From: Verrucomicrobiota bacterium | GTDB lineage: Bacteria > Verrucomicrobiota > Verrucomicrobiia > Limisphaerales > UBA11358 | Length of the DNA: 64,000 nucleotides | Reading direction: 5' to 3' | Assembly: GCA_028872915.1 (NCBI GenBank) | Contig: JAGWNY010000005.1 | Coordinates: forward strand, 33,347-97,346 | Shown: piece by piece, positions 26,262-34,743 of the stretch | Position numbering within the stretch: the first letter of the stretch is position 1 | Layout of the letters: each line of letters starts with the position of its first letter | The notes under the pieces: generated by a model | What the model was told of the DNA's origin: nothing | Database searches by the model: none | The model's input: the letters and a program-made list of their open reading frames with translations, nothing else | Made by a program: the position numbers and the translations under genes

Positions 26262-27947
26262 ATGAGCGAAGCGGTCAAATTGACCCACAACGAAGACATT
26301 AAAGCGGCCATTCCGACCGTGGCGGGCACGATTGCGGCCACGATTGCCGACGCGGGGGCGGACCATTTCAGCCAGGATGATTACGAATTTTTGAAGTTTC
26401 ACGGCGTGTATCAGCAGGATGACCGCGACCTGCGCAAAACGGCCAAGAAATACATCATGATGGCGCGGGCCTCGATTCCGGGGGGGGTGATGACGGCGGC
26501 CCAATGGATGGCGTTTGACGATCTGGCCGCTCAATACGGCAATCAGACGCTGCGGATTACAACGCGGCAAGGCATCCAATTTCACGGCGTGCTCAAGCCC
26601 AACGTTCGATCCCTGATTCAGGGAATCAACCACTCGCTGTTGACCACCATTTCCGCCTGCGGCGACGTGCGGCGCAACGTGATGGCCCCGCCCACCCCGG
26701 CTTATACGCTTGCCCGGGCGCAAGTGCTGGAGGATTGCCGCCGCGTCGCCCAGGCGACCCGTCCCCAGACCCGCGCCTACCACGCCATCTGGATAGAAGG
26801 CGTGCAACTCAACCTGGACGACCCGGAAAACAAGAACTTCAGCGACCCGCTTTATGGAAAGGCGTATCTGCCGCGGAAATTTAAAATCGCGTTCGCCATC
26901 CCTCCGGTGAACGACATTGATATTTTCACGAATTGCATCGGCTTTATCGCCATTGCGGAGGATGAACGCCTGGCGGGCTACAACGTCGCCGCGGGCGGCG
27001 GCCTGGGGCGCAGCCACGGCAACATCCAGACCTATCCGCGCCTGGCGGACGTGGTGGGATTTTTGCCGCCCGAAAAGGTGGTGGACGTGGCCCGGGCGGC
27101 GCTGACGATTCATCGGGATTATGGCGACCGCGCCGATCGCAAGCATGCGCGATTCAAATACATCGTGGCCGAACGCGGGCCGGAGTGGGTGCGGGCGGAA
27201 ATTGAGAAACGGGCGGGCATCCGGCTGGAACCGGCCAGGCCCTTCACATTTGACACGACGGGCGACCTATACGGCTGGCGCGAGGCGGTGGATGGGAAAT
27301 GGTTTCTCACGATTTTCGTGGAGTCAGGCCGCGTCCGCGACATGGAAGGGCGGCGCTTAAAAACGGCGTTGCGGCAAATCGCGGAAAAATTCAATGACAT
27401 TGAATTCCGGCTTTCGGCCAATCAAAACGTGATACTGGCCAATGTGATTGAGGAGGACCGGGACGCCATTACCGAACTGTTGACCGGGCACGGAGTCGGC
27501 AGCGGCCATCGGCAGACGACGGCCCTTCACGCCGCCGCGATGGCGTGTCCGGCCCTGCCCACCTGCGGGCTGGCGCTGGCGGAGTCGGAGCGGATGCTGC
27601 CGGGGCTGATTGACCGGATTGAAAAACTTTGCGAAGAAGCCGGGCTGGCGGGCGAGGAAATTGTCATCCGCTCGACGGGCTGTCCCAACGGTTGCGCGCG
27701 GCCCTATCTGGCCGAGATTGGATTCGTAGGCAAGGCGCCGGGCCGGTATCAAATCTGGCTTGGGGGCGACACCGGCGGCACGCGCCTGGCGCGGCTTTGG
27801 AAGGAAGTGGTGAAGGACGCGGACATTGAAAGCGAATTGCGCCCGGCGCTCACGCGCTACGCCAATGAGCGATTCAACCGCGAGACCTTCGGCGATTGGT
27901 GCGACCGGGTGCTGCTGAACGAGACAACCAGCGGATTTTCAATTTGA
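26262..27947 (+). CDS. nitrite/sulfite reductase, siroheme/[4Fe-4S] subunit
   Basis: The 561-residue protein reduces sulfite to sulfide by six electrons, judged by its sulfate-assimilation neighbours. It has the two-fold repeated ferredoxin-like architecture: an N-terminal half with LRITTRQGIQFHGV and TTISACGDVRRNVMAPP, and a C-terminal half carrying the siroheme/[4Fe-4S] ligands as C-x5-C (CPALPTC) and C-x3-C (CPNGC). The sister family of assimilatory nitrite reductases looks very similar, but cysH, cysD and cysN downstream favour sulfite. No flavoprotein CysJ is adjacent, so ferredoxin or a distant reductase should supply the electrons. Confidence 0.92.
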   Translation: MSEAVKLTHNEDIKAAIPTVAGTIAATIADAGADHFSQDDYEFLKFHGVYQQDDRDLRKTAKKYIMMARASIPGGVMTAAQWMAFDDLAAQYGNQTLRITTRQGIQFHGVLKPNVRSLIQGINHSLLTTISACGDVRRNVMAPPTPAYTLARAQVLEDCRRVAQATRPQTRAYHAIWIEGVQLNLDDPENKNFSDPLYGKAYLPRKFKIAFAIPPVNDIDIFTNCIGFIAIAEDERLAGYNVAAGGGLGRSHGNIQTYPRLADVVGFLPPEKVVDVARAALTIHRDYGDRADRKHARFKYIVAERGPEWVRAEIEKRAGIRLEPARPFTFDTTGDLYGWREAVDGKWFLTIFVESGRVRDMEGRRLKTALRQIAEKFNDIEFRLSANQNVILANVIEEDRDAITELLTGHGVGSGHRQTTALHAAAMACPALPTCGLALAESERMLPGLIDRIEKLCEEAGLAGEEIVIRSTGCPNGCARPYLAEIGFVGKAPGRYQIWLGGDTGGTRLARLWKEVVKDADIESELRPALTRYANERFNRETFGDWCDRVLLNETTSGFSI

Positions 27948-27961
27948 ACCGGACCCAAACC

Positions 27962-28624
27962 ATGACTCGCGCCCAAATGGCCCAAGCCAACGCCGAATCG
28001 CGTTCCAAGACCCCGCTCGACATCGTCCGCTGGGCCGTCGCGCAGGCCGGGGGACGCGCCATCGTTTCGACAAATTTCCGGCCTTATGAAGCCGTGCTGT
28101 TGCACCTGTGCGTGCAGGTCCAGCCGGAGATGCCGGTGCTGTGGGTGGATCATGGTTATAATCGCCCGGCAACCTACCGGCACGCCGACCAATTAAAAAA
28201 GCTGCTTCATCTCAATCTCAAATCGTATTTGCCGGCCATCTCCGCGGCGCATCGGGACGCGCTTTACGGCGACGTGCCCTCCCTGGACGATGAAAAGGCA
28301 CTGAAAGAGTTCAGCGCCATGATGAAAATCGAGCCGTTCCAGCGCGGGATGCGCGAACTGGCGCCGGCGATCTGGATTACGGCCCTGAGGAAAGCGCAAA
28401 ATCCAAGTCGCGCGGAGATGGACATTGTCAGCGAGGACAAAAATTTTGGCGCGCTCAAAGTCAGCCCGGTATTCCATTGGAGCGACGCGCAGATGGAAGA
28501 GTACCTCAAGGGGCATGATCTGCCAAACGAATGGGATTATTTCGACCCGGCAAAGGCGGATGACAAACGCGAGTGCGGTCTCCATGCGGCCTGGGGAACG
28601 GAGGCGTTGGGATCAGGCGTCTAG
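27962..28624 (+). CDS. cysH: phosphoadenylyl-sulfate reductase
   Basis: CysH reduces activated sulfate to sulfite with thioredoxin. The adenylyl-binding core has RAIVSTNFRPYEAVLLHL, VLWVDHGYNRPATYRHAD and LRKAQNPSRAEMD, and the catalytic Cys lies in KRECGLHAAWG near the C-terminus. The paired cysteines that bind an Fe-S cluster in APS-type reductases are missing, so the PAPS-type is indicated (220 residues). PAPS needs an APS kinase, and none is in this window. The ATG at 27962 is 14 bases after the reductase gene, consistent with one operon. Confidence 0.93.
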   Translation: MTRAQMAQANAESRSKTPLDIVRWAVAQAGGRAIVSTNFRPYEAVLLHLCVQVQPEMPVLWVDHGYNRPATYRHADQLKKLLHLNLKSYLPAISAAHRDALYGDVPSLDDEKALKEFSAMMKIEPFQRGMRELAPAIWITALRKAQNPSRAEMDIVSEDKNFGALKVSPVFHWSDAQMEEYLKGHDLPNEWDYFDPAKADDKRECGLHAAWGTEALGSGV

Positions 28625-28631
28625 CCCTCCT

Positions 28632-29528
28632 ATGTATCATTTGGACCATTTGCAGTATTTGGAAACGGAGGCCATCCACGTCATGCGCGAGGTGGCGGCG
28701 GAATTCGAGCGTCCGGCGATTTTATTTTCCGGTGGCAAGGATTCCATCTGTCTTTTGCGCCTGGCCGAAAAGGCTTTCCGGCCTTCGGACATTCCGATGC
28801 CGCTCCTGAACGTGGACACGGGCCATCATTTTCCGGAACTGAACGAATTTCGCGACCGCCGAGCCGGCGAGCTGGGAGCGAAATTGATCGTCCGCAAAGT
28901 GGAGGACGCGATTGCGGGGGGGATAGCGGTTCCCCGACCCGGCGAAATCAGCCGCAACCAACTGCAAATTCCCACGCTGCTGGCTGCCATTGAGGAGTTT
29001 CGGTTTGATTGTCTCATCGGCGGAGCGCGGCGCGATGAGGAAAAGGCGCGGGCCAAGGAACGATTTTTCAGCTTTCGGGACGGTTTTGGCCAATGGGACC
29101 CGAAAAACCAGCGGCCCGAAATCTGGAACCTCTACAATGCCCGCGTCAATCCGGGCGAGCACATGCGCGCCTTTCCGTTGAGCAATTGGACGGAGATGGA
29201 CGTTTGGGAATATATCAAGCGTGAGAAGCTGGATGTGCCGGTCATATATTTCAGCCACAAGCGCCGGTGCGTGCGGCGGGCCGGGCAATGGCTGCCGGTG
29301 ACCGATTTGCTGCCGCCCAAGCCGTCGGAGCAAGTGCGGGAACTCGTTGCGCGGGTGCGCACGATTGGGGACATCATCAGCACGGGCATGGTCGAATCGC
29401 CGGCGGCGAACGTGGATGACATCCTGGCGGAGATCGCGGCGGCGCGCGTGACCGAGCGCGGCGCCCGGGCCGACGACAAAGCCGGCGAGGCCGCGATGGA
29501 AGACCGGAAAAAAGCCGGCTATTTTTAA
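28632..29528 (+). CDS. cysD: sulfate adenylyltransferase subunit 2
   Basis: CysD (298 residues) is the catalytic ATP pyrophosphatase that adenylates sulfate to APS together with the GTPase CysN. The PP-loop SGGKDS is at residues 33-38. Further conserved blocks are PLLNVDTGHHFPE, GGARRDEEKARAKER, SNWTEMDVWEYI and YFSHKRRCVRRAGQW. The ATG follows the cysH stop by 7 bases. In most operons cysN follows directly; here a toxin-antitoxin module lies between them. Confidence 0.96.
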   Translation: MYHLDHLQYLETEAIHVMREVAAEFERPAILFSGGKDSICLLRLAEKAFRPSDIPMPLLNVDTGHHFPELNEFRDRRAGELGAKLIVRKVEDAIAGGIAVPRPGEISRNQLQIPTLLAAIEEFRFDCLIGGARRDEEKARAKERFFSFRDGFGQWDPKNQRPEIWNLYNARVNPGEHMRAFPLSNWTEMDVWEYIKREKLDVPVIYFSHKRRCVRRAGQWLPVTDLLPPKPSEQVRELVARVRTIGDIISTGMVESPAANVDDILAEIAAARVTERGARADDKAGEAAMEDRKKAGYF

Positions 29529-29533
29529 CCGAT

Positions 29534-29562
29534 TTGATCGGCCCGCGCTTTGCGATTACACT
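29534..29562 (+). promoter_or_regulatory. leaderless promoter of the VapBC-like module
   Basis: TTGATC (29534-29539) and TACACT (29557-29562) are 17 bases apart, and the antitoxin ATG at 29571 comes 8 bases later. This gives the module its own promoter inside the cys gene run. Confidence 0.55.
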
Positions 29563-29570
29563 TTTGGCAA

Positions 29571-29789
29571 ATGAGTCAGACACTTACCATTCGTCTTGGC
29601 AAAGAGCTTGCCTCCTGGCTTGGGGAAACGGCGGCGCGGACCGGTCTTTCGCAAGGCCGGATCGTGCGTGAACAATTGGGAATGGCCAAATCCGCGAAGG
29701 AGGAACAGCCTTTTATGCGCCTGGCCGGAAGCATTCGCGGTCTTCCGCCTGATTTATCCCGGCGAAAGGGCTGTTCCACCAAGGCATGA
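29571..29789 (+). CDS. ribbon-helix-helix antitoxin (VapB-like)
   Basis: This 72-residue protein begins with LTIRLGKELASWLGETAART and then GLSQGRIVREQLGMA, the strand-helix-helix pattern of RHH DNA-binding antitoxins. The C-terminal half (SIRGLPPDLSRRKG) would wrap the toxin. Its TGA overlaps the toxin ATG (ATGA). The ATG at 29571 is chosen because the RHH strand starts within four residues of it and a promoter lies just upstream. Confidence 0.82.
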   Translation: MSQTLTIRLGKELASWLGETAARTGLSQGRIVREQLGMAKSAKEEQPFMRLAGSIRGLPPDLSRRKGCSTKA

Positions 29790-30190
29790 AGGGCATCGCC
29801 GACACGGGATTTTTGGTGGCGTTTGTCAGCCGGAACGATTTTCACCATGACTGGGCCGAACATTTGGCCCGGCAATGGGAAGAGCCGTTTTTGACCTGTG
29901 AATCGGTCCTTTCCGAGACGGCATTTCACCTGGGTTCATCCCGGGCCATTTTCGAAATGCCAGGCCGGGGCTTCATCACGCCGGCGTTCAATTGCAACGA
30001 TCGCCTCCAACAACTGGAAAATCTCGACAGGCGCTACGCCGACCGCGGAGCCGATTTCGCCGACCTGTGCCTCATCCGCATGAGCGAGCTTTTTCCGAAA
30101 TACCCGGTCATCACGCCGGATCGCGACGAATTCCGGGTTTACCGGCGCAACAAGCGTGAAGTAATTCCCTTGATTTGCCCGCCTGAATAA
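29786..30190 (+). CDS. PIN-domain toxin (VapC-like ribonuclease)
   Basis: This is a 134-residue PIN-domain protein: ADTGFLVAFVSRNDFHHDWA supplies the first acidic residue, TCESVLSETAFHLG the conserved Glu, and GADFADLCLIRMSE plus VITPDRDEFRVYRR the later Asp residues. VapC toxins cleave RNA, usually tRNA or rRNA, and are held inactive by the partner antitoxin. All expected acidic positions are present, so it is probably active. It lies between cysD and cysN, which normally are adjacent. Confidence 0.88.
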   Translation: MKGIADTGFLVAFVSRNDFHHDWAEHLARQWEEPFLTCESVLSETAFHLGSSRAIFEMPGRGFITPAFNCNDRLQQLENLDRRYADRGADFADLCLIRMSELFPKYPVITPDRDEFRVYRRNKREVIPLICPPE

Positions 30191-30245
30191 TCGAGAACTG
30201 CATGGGAAGCCTTTTGTAACCAAAGCCAGATCAATCCTTGTCATC

Positions 30246-31565
30246 ATGCCGCACGTTCCCCATCCCGTCGAAATCCTCCGCTTCAACACTTGTGGAAGCG
30301 TGGATGACGGCAAGTCCACGCTCATCGGCCGCCTGCTCTACGATTCCAAATCGCTCATGGAGGATCAGTTGGAGGCGCTGGAGCGCAGCGCGGACATCAC
30401 TGGCGGCGGACGGATCAATCTGGCCAATCTCACCGACGGCCTGCGGGCGGAGCGGGAACAGGGAATTACCATTGACGTGGCTTACCGCTATTTTGCCACC
30501 CCGAAACGCAAGTTTATCGTCGCCGACACGCCCGGACACGTTCAGTACACGCGCAACATGGTCACCGGCGCCTCGACGGCGAACTTGTCCATCGTGCTGG
30601 TGGACGCGCGCGCCGGGGTCATCGAGCAAACCCGCCGGCATATTTATCTCTCATCGCTGCTGGGCATCCCGCACCTGGTGATCGCGGTCAATAAGATGGA
30701 CCTGGCGGACTGGAGCGAGGAGCGGTTCCTGGAAATCCGGGACGAAATTGAAGGGTTCATTCCACGGCTGGACGCCTTTCGTGACGTGAAATTTGTTCCC
30801 ATCAGCGCCCTCAACGGCGACAACGTGGTGGAACGCTCCAAACAAACGCGGTGGTACGAAGGCCCAACGCTGCTCGCGCACCTGGAAACCGTCCACATCG
30901 CCAGCGACTGGAACCTCGGCGCCCTGCGCTTCCCCGTGCAATGGGTCAACCGCCCAAACAATCCGCGCGACCCGAAGCTGCACGATTTTCGCGGCCTCGG
31001 CGGGCAGGTGGCCGGCGGCATTGTGCGGCGCGGGGACAGGGTCGTGGCGCTGCCAGCGGGCCTCAAGACAACTGTCAAGGATATTTTTACGCACGAAGGG
31101 CCGTTGCGCGAGGCGTTTTGCCCGCAATCGGTGACGCTGTGCCTGGAGCACGACATTGACATCAGCCGCGGCGACATGATTGTCGGCGTGGAAAACCTTC
31201 CGGGCCAAAGCGCGGAATTGCACGCGCGCGTTTGCTGGATGCACGCGCGCCCGGTGCAGGCCGGTAAAAAATATTTTCTCAAACATACCACGCAAACCGT
31301 GCAAGCCATCGTCACCGCCCTGGAAAGCCGCATTGACGTGGCGACGTTCGAAGCCGAGCCGGCGCCGGTGCAGTTGGGAATGAATGACATCGGCATCATC
31401 CGGCTGAAGACGGCCAGGCCCCTGGTATTTGACGGCTACAACTTCAACCGGCTGACCGGCTCGTTCATTTTGATTGAGCAGGGAACCAACGCGACCGTGG
31501 CGGCCGGAATGCTCACCGCGCCCTCCGAAGCCGTAAAAGCCGACTACACGGACTTCGCCATTTGA
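30246..31565 (+). CDS. cysN: sulfate adenylyltransferase subunit 1 (GTPase)
   Basis: CysN (439 residues) is the EF-Tu-like GTPase that drives sulfate adenylation by CysD. The P-loop GSVDDGKST spans residues 17-25, switch/G3 is VADTPGHVQYTRNMVTGAS, and G4 is AVNKMDLADW. Two beta-barrel domains follow. No C-terminal CysC (APS kinase) domain is fused, unlike NodQ-type proteins. Since the reductase upstream looks PAPS-dependent, APS kinase should be encoded elsewhere. The interval to the toxin gene is 55 bases. Confidence 0.96.
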   Translation: MPHVPHPVEILRFNTCGSVDDGKSTLIGRLLYDSKSLMEDQLEALERSADITGGGRINLANLTDGLRAEREQGITIDVAYRYFATPKRKFIVADTPGHVQYTRNMVTGASTANLSIVLVDARAGVIEQTRRHIYLSSLLGIPHLVIAVNKMDLADWSEERFLEIRDEIEGFIPRLDAFRDVKFVPISALNGDNVVERSKQTRWYEGPTLLAHLETVHIASDWNLGALRFPVQWVNRPNNPRDPKLHDFRGLGGQVAGGIVRRGDRVVALPAGLKTTVKDIFTHEGPLREAFCPQSVTLCLEHDIDISRGDMIVGVENLPGQSAELHARVCWMHARPVQAGKKYFLKHTTQTVQAIVTALESRIDVATFEAEPAPVQLGMNDIGIIRLKTARPLVFDGYNFNRLTGSFILIEQGTNATVAAGMLTAPSEAVKADYTDFAI

Positions 31566-31582
31566 CGGCCGTTTACGGGCTG

Positions 31583-32050
31583 TCAGGTTTGTGGGATTTT
31601 GAGAGTTTGCCCGGCGAAGATATGGTCGCTATCCAGGCCATTGGCCGCCTTGATGGCTGCCACGGTTGTGCGATGCAAGCGCGCAATCCCGCTCAACGTA
31701 TCGCCGGAACGAACGGCAACGGCAACAGTAGCCGCAGCGTGTTTGGACTGCGCAGGCCTGTCCAATTTTGAGACAGTGGGCTGGGGGGATGGCATGGCGA
31801 TGGGCGCAGCCGTTATCGCGTCTTGCGAGGCGGGTTCGGGCATGGCCGGAAGCGTCGAAACGGCTGCGGCGGACGGAATTGGCCCGCCGGCCGCAGCGCG
31901 CTCACTCTTGCATCCCTGTATCAACAGACCGACAAGCAACAACACCGCCACGGCTATGCTCACAAAAACATATTTCTTGAAACGTTCACGCCGGCGTCGC
32001 TCGGATTCCATCTGGAAGCACGCCGGAATCTGAAAAGGATTGCTGTTCAT
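31583..32050 (-). CDS. LysM-domain membrane-anchored protein
   Basis: This 155-residue protein has a short cytoplasmic basic head (RRRRERFKK), one hydrophobic helix near residues 28-46 ending in LLIQGC, a Pro/Ala-rich linker, and a C-terminal LysM domain (VAVRSGDTLSGIARLHRTTV, ending GQTLKIP). LysM binds peptidoglycan, so it probably sits in the envelope facing the wall. The Cys after the helix might be a lipidation site, but the long N-terminal head is unusual for a lipoprotein. It is convergent with cysN. Confidence 0.82.
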   Translation of the reverse strand: MNSNPFQIPACFQMESERRRRERFKKYVFVSIAVAVLLLVGLLIQGCKSERAAAGGPIPSAAAVSTLPAMPEPASQDAITAAPIAMPSPQPTVSKLDRPAQSKHAAATVAVAVRSGDTLSGIARLHRTTVAAIKAANGLDSDHIFAGQTLKIPQT

Positions 32051-32377
32051 AGGGATTCGAAATCAGTTCCACGCATTGAGCATTAGCAATGCCATCGCGG
32101 TAATTTTAAATTGACGATTACCGTCCATCGAACAGCCGGGGCAAGGCTGGCGGGAGGCCGGAATGATGCAATTGACGCAACCCTTTCTCCCGTCGTTGCT
32201 TGGAACGGGCGGACGCCGGAGGGCCTGTCGCTGGCGTTGGGGGTGGAGAATCGGATGCCACGGGCGGGCTGCATTCAGGCCAAAAAAGCCGCGGGTCCAA
32301 CTGTCCCACAAAAGGGCACTTATCGGAGGCCGGATGCGGATTTGACGGCGTTTGGCGGCGGCACTAATTTTCGCCGG
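32051..32377. other. intergenic region upstream of uvrB
   Basis: The uvrB frame stays open through here, but the translation does not resemble UvrB or any family I know. A possible promoter is TTGACG (32342-32347) with ACTAAT (32363-32368) at a short 15-base spacing, ending 9 bases before the uvrB ATG. Nothing else is recognised. Confidence 0.35.
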
Positions 32378-34465
32378 ATGTTCGAGTTATCAGCGCCTTA
32401 CGAACCGGCCGGAGACCAGCCGCAAGCGATTGCCCGGCTCACGGCAGGACTGCTGGCCGGAGCCGGGCATCAGGTGCTGCTGGGGGTGACCGGCTCCGGC
32501 AAGACGTTCACGATTGCCAACGTCATCAAGAACCTCAATCGTCCGACCCTTGTCATTTCGCACAACAAGACGCTGGCGGCCCAGCTTTACGCCGAATTCA
32601 AGGGATTCTTTCCGCGCAACGCGGTCGAATACTTCGTGAGCTACTTCGATTACTACCAACCCGAGGCCTATATTCCCCGAACGGACACTTTTATTGAAAA
32701 GGATTCGAGCCGGAACGAGGAGATTGAGCGGCTGCGGCTTTCGACCATGAGTTCCCTCTTTTCGCGGCGCGACGTGGTCGTGGTGGCGAGTGTTTCCTGC
32801 ATCTACGGCATTGGCAGCCGGGAGGACTTCGAGGAGATGATCATTCCTTTGCGGACGGGCGGCGGTCCCTCGCGCGAACAGCTTCTAAGCCGGATGGTGG
32901 ATTTGCAATATGAACGCAACGACATCGCCTTCGAGCGGGGCCATTTCCGGGTGCGCGGCGACACCGTGGAAGTCCGGCCCGCCGGACGGGAAGACGGGCT
33001 GCGGATTGAATATTTCGGGGACGAAATCGAGCGGCTGACCCGATTTGAACCCCCGACCGGCCGCAACGCGGAGGTTTTGGAAGCGGCAACCATTTTTCCG
33101 GCGAAACAATTCGTGACAACTGGAGAGAAGATGAAGCGGGCCATTCTGACAATCCGCGAGGAGCTGGGCGAACGGATTGCGTGGTTTGAGAAGAACGGCA
33201 AGCTGCTCGAAGCCCAGCGCGTCAAACAGCGGACGGAGTTCGATTTGGAGATGATGGAGGAAACGGGGGTTTGTTCCGGTATCGAAAATTATTCGCGCCA
33301 CATTTCAGGCCGTCCCCCTGGTTCGCACCCGAACACGCTCTTTGATTTTTTTCCGGGCGACTATCTCCTCGTCATTGACGAATCTCACGTGACTGTCCCG
33401 CAGATCGGCGCGATGTACGAAGGCGACCGCTCGCGCAAGACGGTTTTGGTGCAGCACGGGTTCCGGCTGCCCAGCGCGCTGGACAACCGGCCCCTGAACT
33501 TTTTGGAATTTCAAGCCATGCAGAACCAGACGATCTACGTGAGCGCGACGCCCGCCCAACGGGAGATCGAATGGGCGCGGCAGGCGGCGGTTCATGGCGG
33601 CCACGGCGGAGCGGAGGGGGGCGCGGCCAGCCGGGCCGGAGTGGTGGAATTGGTCGTGCGGCCCACGGGGCTGGTTGACCCCGCCGTCACGGTCAAGCCC
33701 CTCGCCGGCCAGATAGACGACCTCATTGAGGAAGCGCGCGCGCGGGCCGACAAGAAAGAGCGCGTGCTCGTGACCACCCTCACCAAGCGCACGGCGGAGG
33801 AATTGACCGATTACCTCCGCGGGATTGGCGTCAACGTCCAGTATCTGCACAGCGAAATAGACGCAATCGAGCGCGTGGAAATCCTGCGGGCGCTGCGGAA
33901 GGGGGAATTTGACGTTTTGGTCGGCATCAATCTGCTCCGCGAAGGGCTGGATTTGCCCGAGGTATCGCTCGTGGCCATTCTCGACGCGGACAAGGAGGGC
34001 TTTTTGCGGAGCGAAACCAGCCTCATTCAGACCGCGGGCCGCGCCGCGCGCCATCTGAATGGCGAAGTGATCCTGTACGCCGACGTGATGACCGGGAGCA
34101 TCAAAAAATTTCTGGCGGTCACGGAATACCGCCGCCGAAAACAGTTGGATTACAATGCGGCGCATCACATCACGCCCCGCAGTGTGAGCCGCGCCGTCGA
34201 GGAGAGCCTGGCCGTGTATGAATCGCGGCGCCAGGAAGGCCAGTCCGTGTTGCGGGACGCGAAGATGGACATTGACCTGGCCGCAACCATTCAGGAATTG
34301 GAGTCGGACATGCTCAAGGCGGCGGAAGACCTGCAATTTGAAAAGGCCGCGTTATTGCGGGACCAAGTCAAGGAACTTAAACGAATGCTGGCCGGCGACA
34401 AATCCGAAGCGCCCGCGGAACGCGCCGATTACAGAAAAAATCGCGCGCGGCGCAGCCGCCCTTGA
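32378..34465 (+). CDS. uvrB: excinuclease ABC subunit B
   Basis: UvrB (695 residues) is the damage-verifying helicase of nucleotide excision repair. Walker A GVTGSGKT is at residues 36-43; the beta-hairpin region [20 protein letters not shown], the DEAD-like IDESHVT, the helicase motif [13 protein letters not shown] and a C-terminal UVR motif are all present. Odd feature: between [14 protein letters not shown] and [10 protein letters not shown] there is a Gly/Ala/His-rich insertion of about 20 residues absent from the E. coli protein. The ATG at 32378 matches the family start ([15 protein letters not shown]). Confidence 0.97.
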   Translation: MFELSAPYEPAGDQPQAIARLTAGLLAGAGHQVLLGVTGSGKTFTIANVIKNLNRPTLVISHNKTLAAQLYAEFKGFFPRNAVEYFVSYFDYYQPEAYIPRTDTFIEKDSSRNEEIERLRLSTMSSLFSRRDVVVVASVSCIYGIGSREDFEEMIIPLRTGGGPSREQLLSRMVDLQYERNDIAFERGHFRVRGDTVEVRPAGREDGLRIEYFGDEIERLTRFEPPTGRNAEVLEAATIFPAKQFVTTGEKMKRAILTIREELGERIAWFEKNGKLLEAQRVKQRTEFDLEMMEETGVCSGIENYSRHISGRPPGSHPNTLFDFFPGDYLLVIDESHVTVPQIGAMYEGDRSRKTVLVQHGFRLPSALDNRPLNFLEFQAMQNQTIYVSATPAQREIEWARQAAVHGGHGGAEGGAASRAGVVELVVRPTGLVDPAVTVKPLAGQIDDLIEEARARADKKERVLVTTLTKRTAEELTDYLRGIGVNVQYLHSEIDAIERVEILRALRKGEFDVLVGINLLREGLDLPEVSLVAILDADKEGFLRSETSLIQTAGRAARHLNGEVILYADVMTGSIKKFLAVTEYRRRKQLDYNAAHHITPRSVSRAVEESLAVYESRRQEGQSVLRDAKMDIDLAATIQELESDMLKAAEDLQFEKAALLRDQVKELKRMLAGDKSEAPAERADYRKNRARRSRP

Positions 34466-34743
34466 GACCGGTTCTGATTTCACCCTCTCCCCTTGAGGGC
34501 CGGGTCAGGATGTGCCATCGTCTCCTCGTGGGAGCGGACGCAAGGACGCTCTCGCTTCCCCTGTGCTTTGCGCCCTTCGCGCGGGGCGTTTTTCCCCGAT
34601 TCCGAACACCGATTCCGAACCCTGCCGCTTTCATTCGCTTTCATTCGCGGTTAAAAATCCGTGTTCCATGCCGGGCATAAAGTTTGCTTTACCGCAAGGC
34701 GGCGCAAACCTAATGTTTGCGCCTCAATGGGCACTGATGTTTG
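34466..34743. other. intergenic region with eroded repeat-like text
   Basis: No gene is seen. Part of it (about 34551-34665) reads CCCTGTGCTTTGCGCCCTTCG and later TTCGCGGTTAAAAATCC, similar in wording to other intergenic stretches in the window. CCGATTCCGAACA occurs in two near-tandem copies. An inverted repeat near the 3' end is listed separately. Confidence 0.35.
34701..34723. repeat. perfect inverted repeat upstream of the YfhO-like gene
   Basis: GGCGCAAAC (34701-34709) and GTTTGCGCC (34715-34723) form a perfect 9-base inverted repeat around a 5-base centre, 20 bases before the start codon at 34744. There is no T-run after it. It could be an operator for a dimeric regulator or a leader hairpin. 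Confidence 0.5.
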
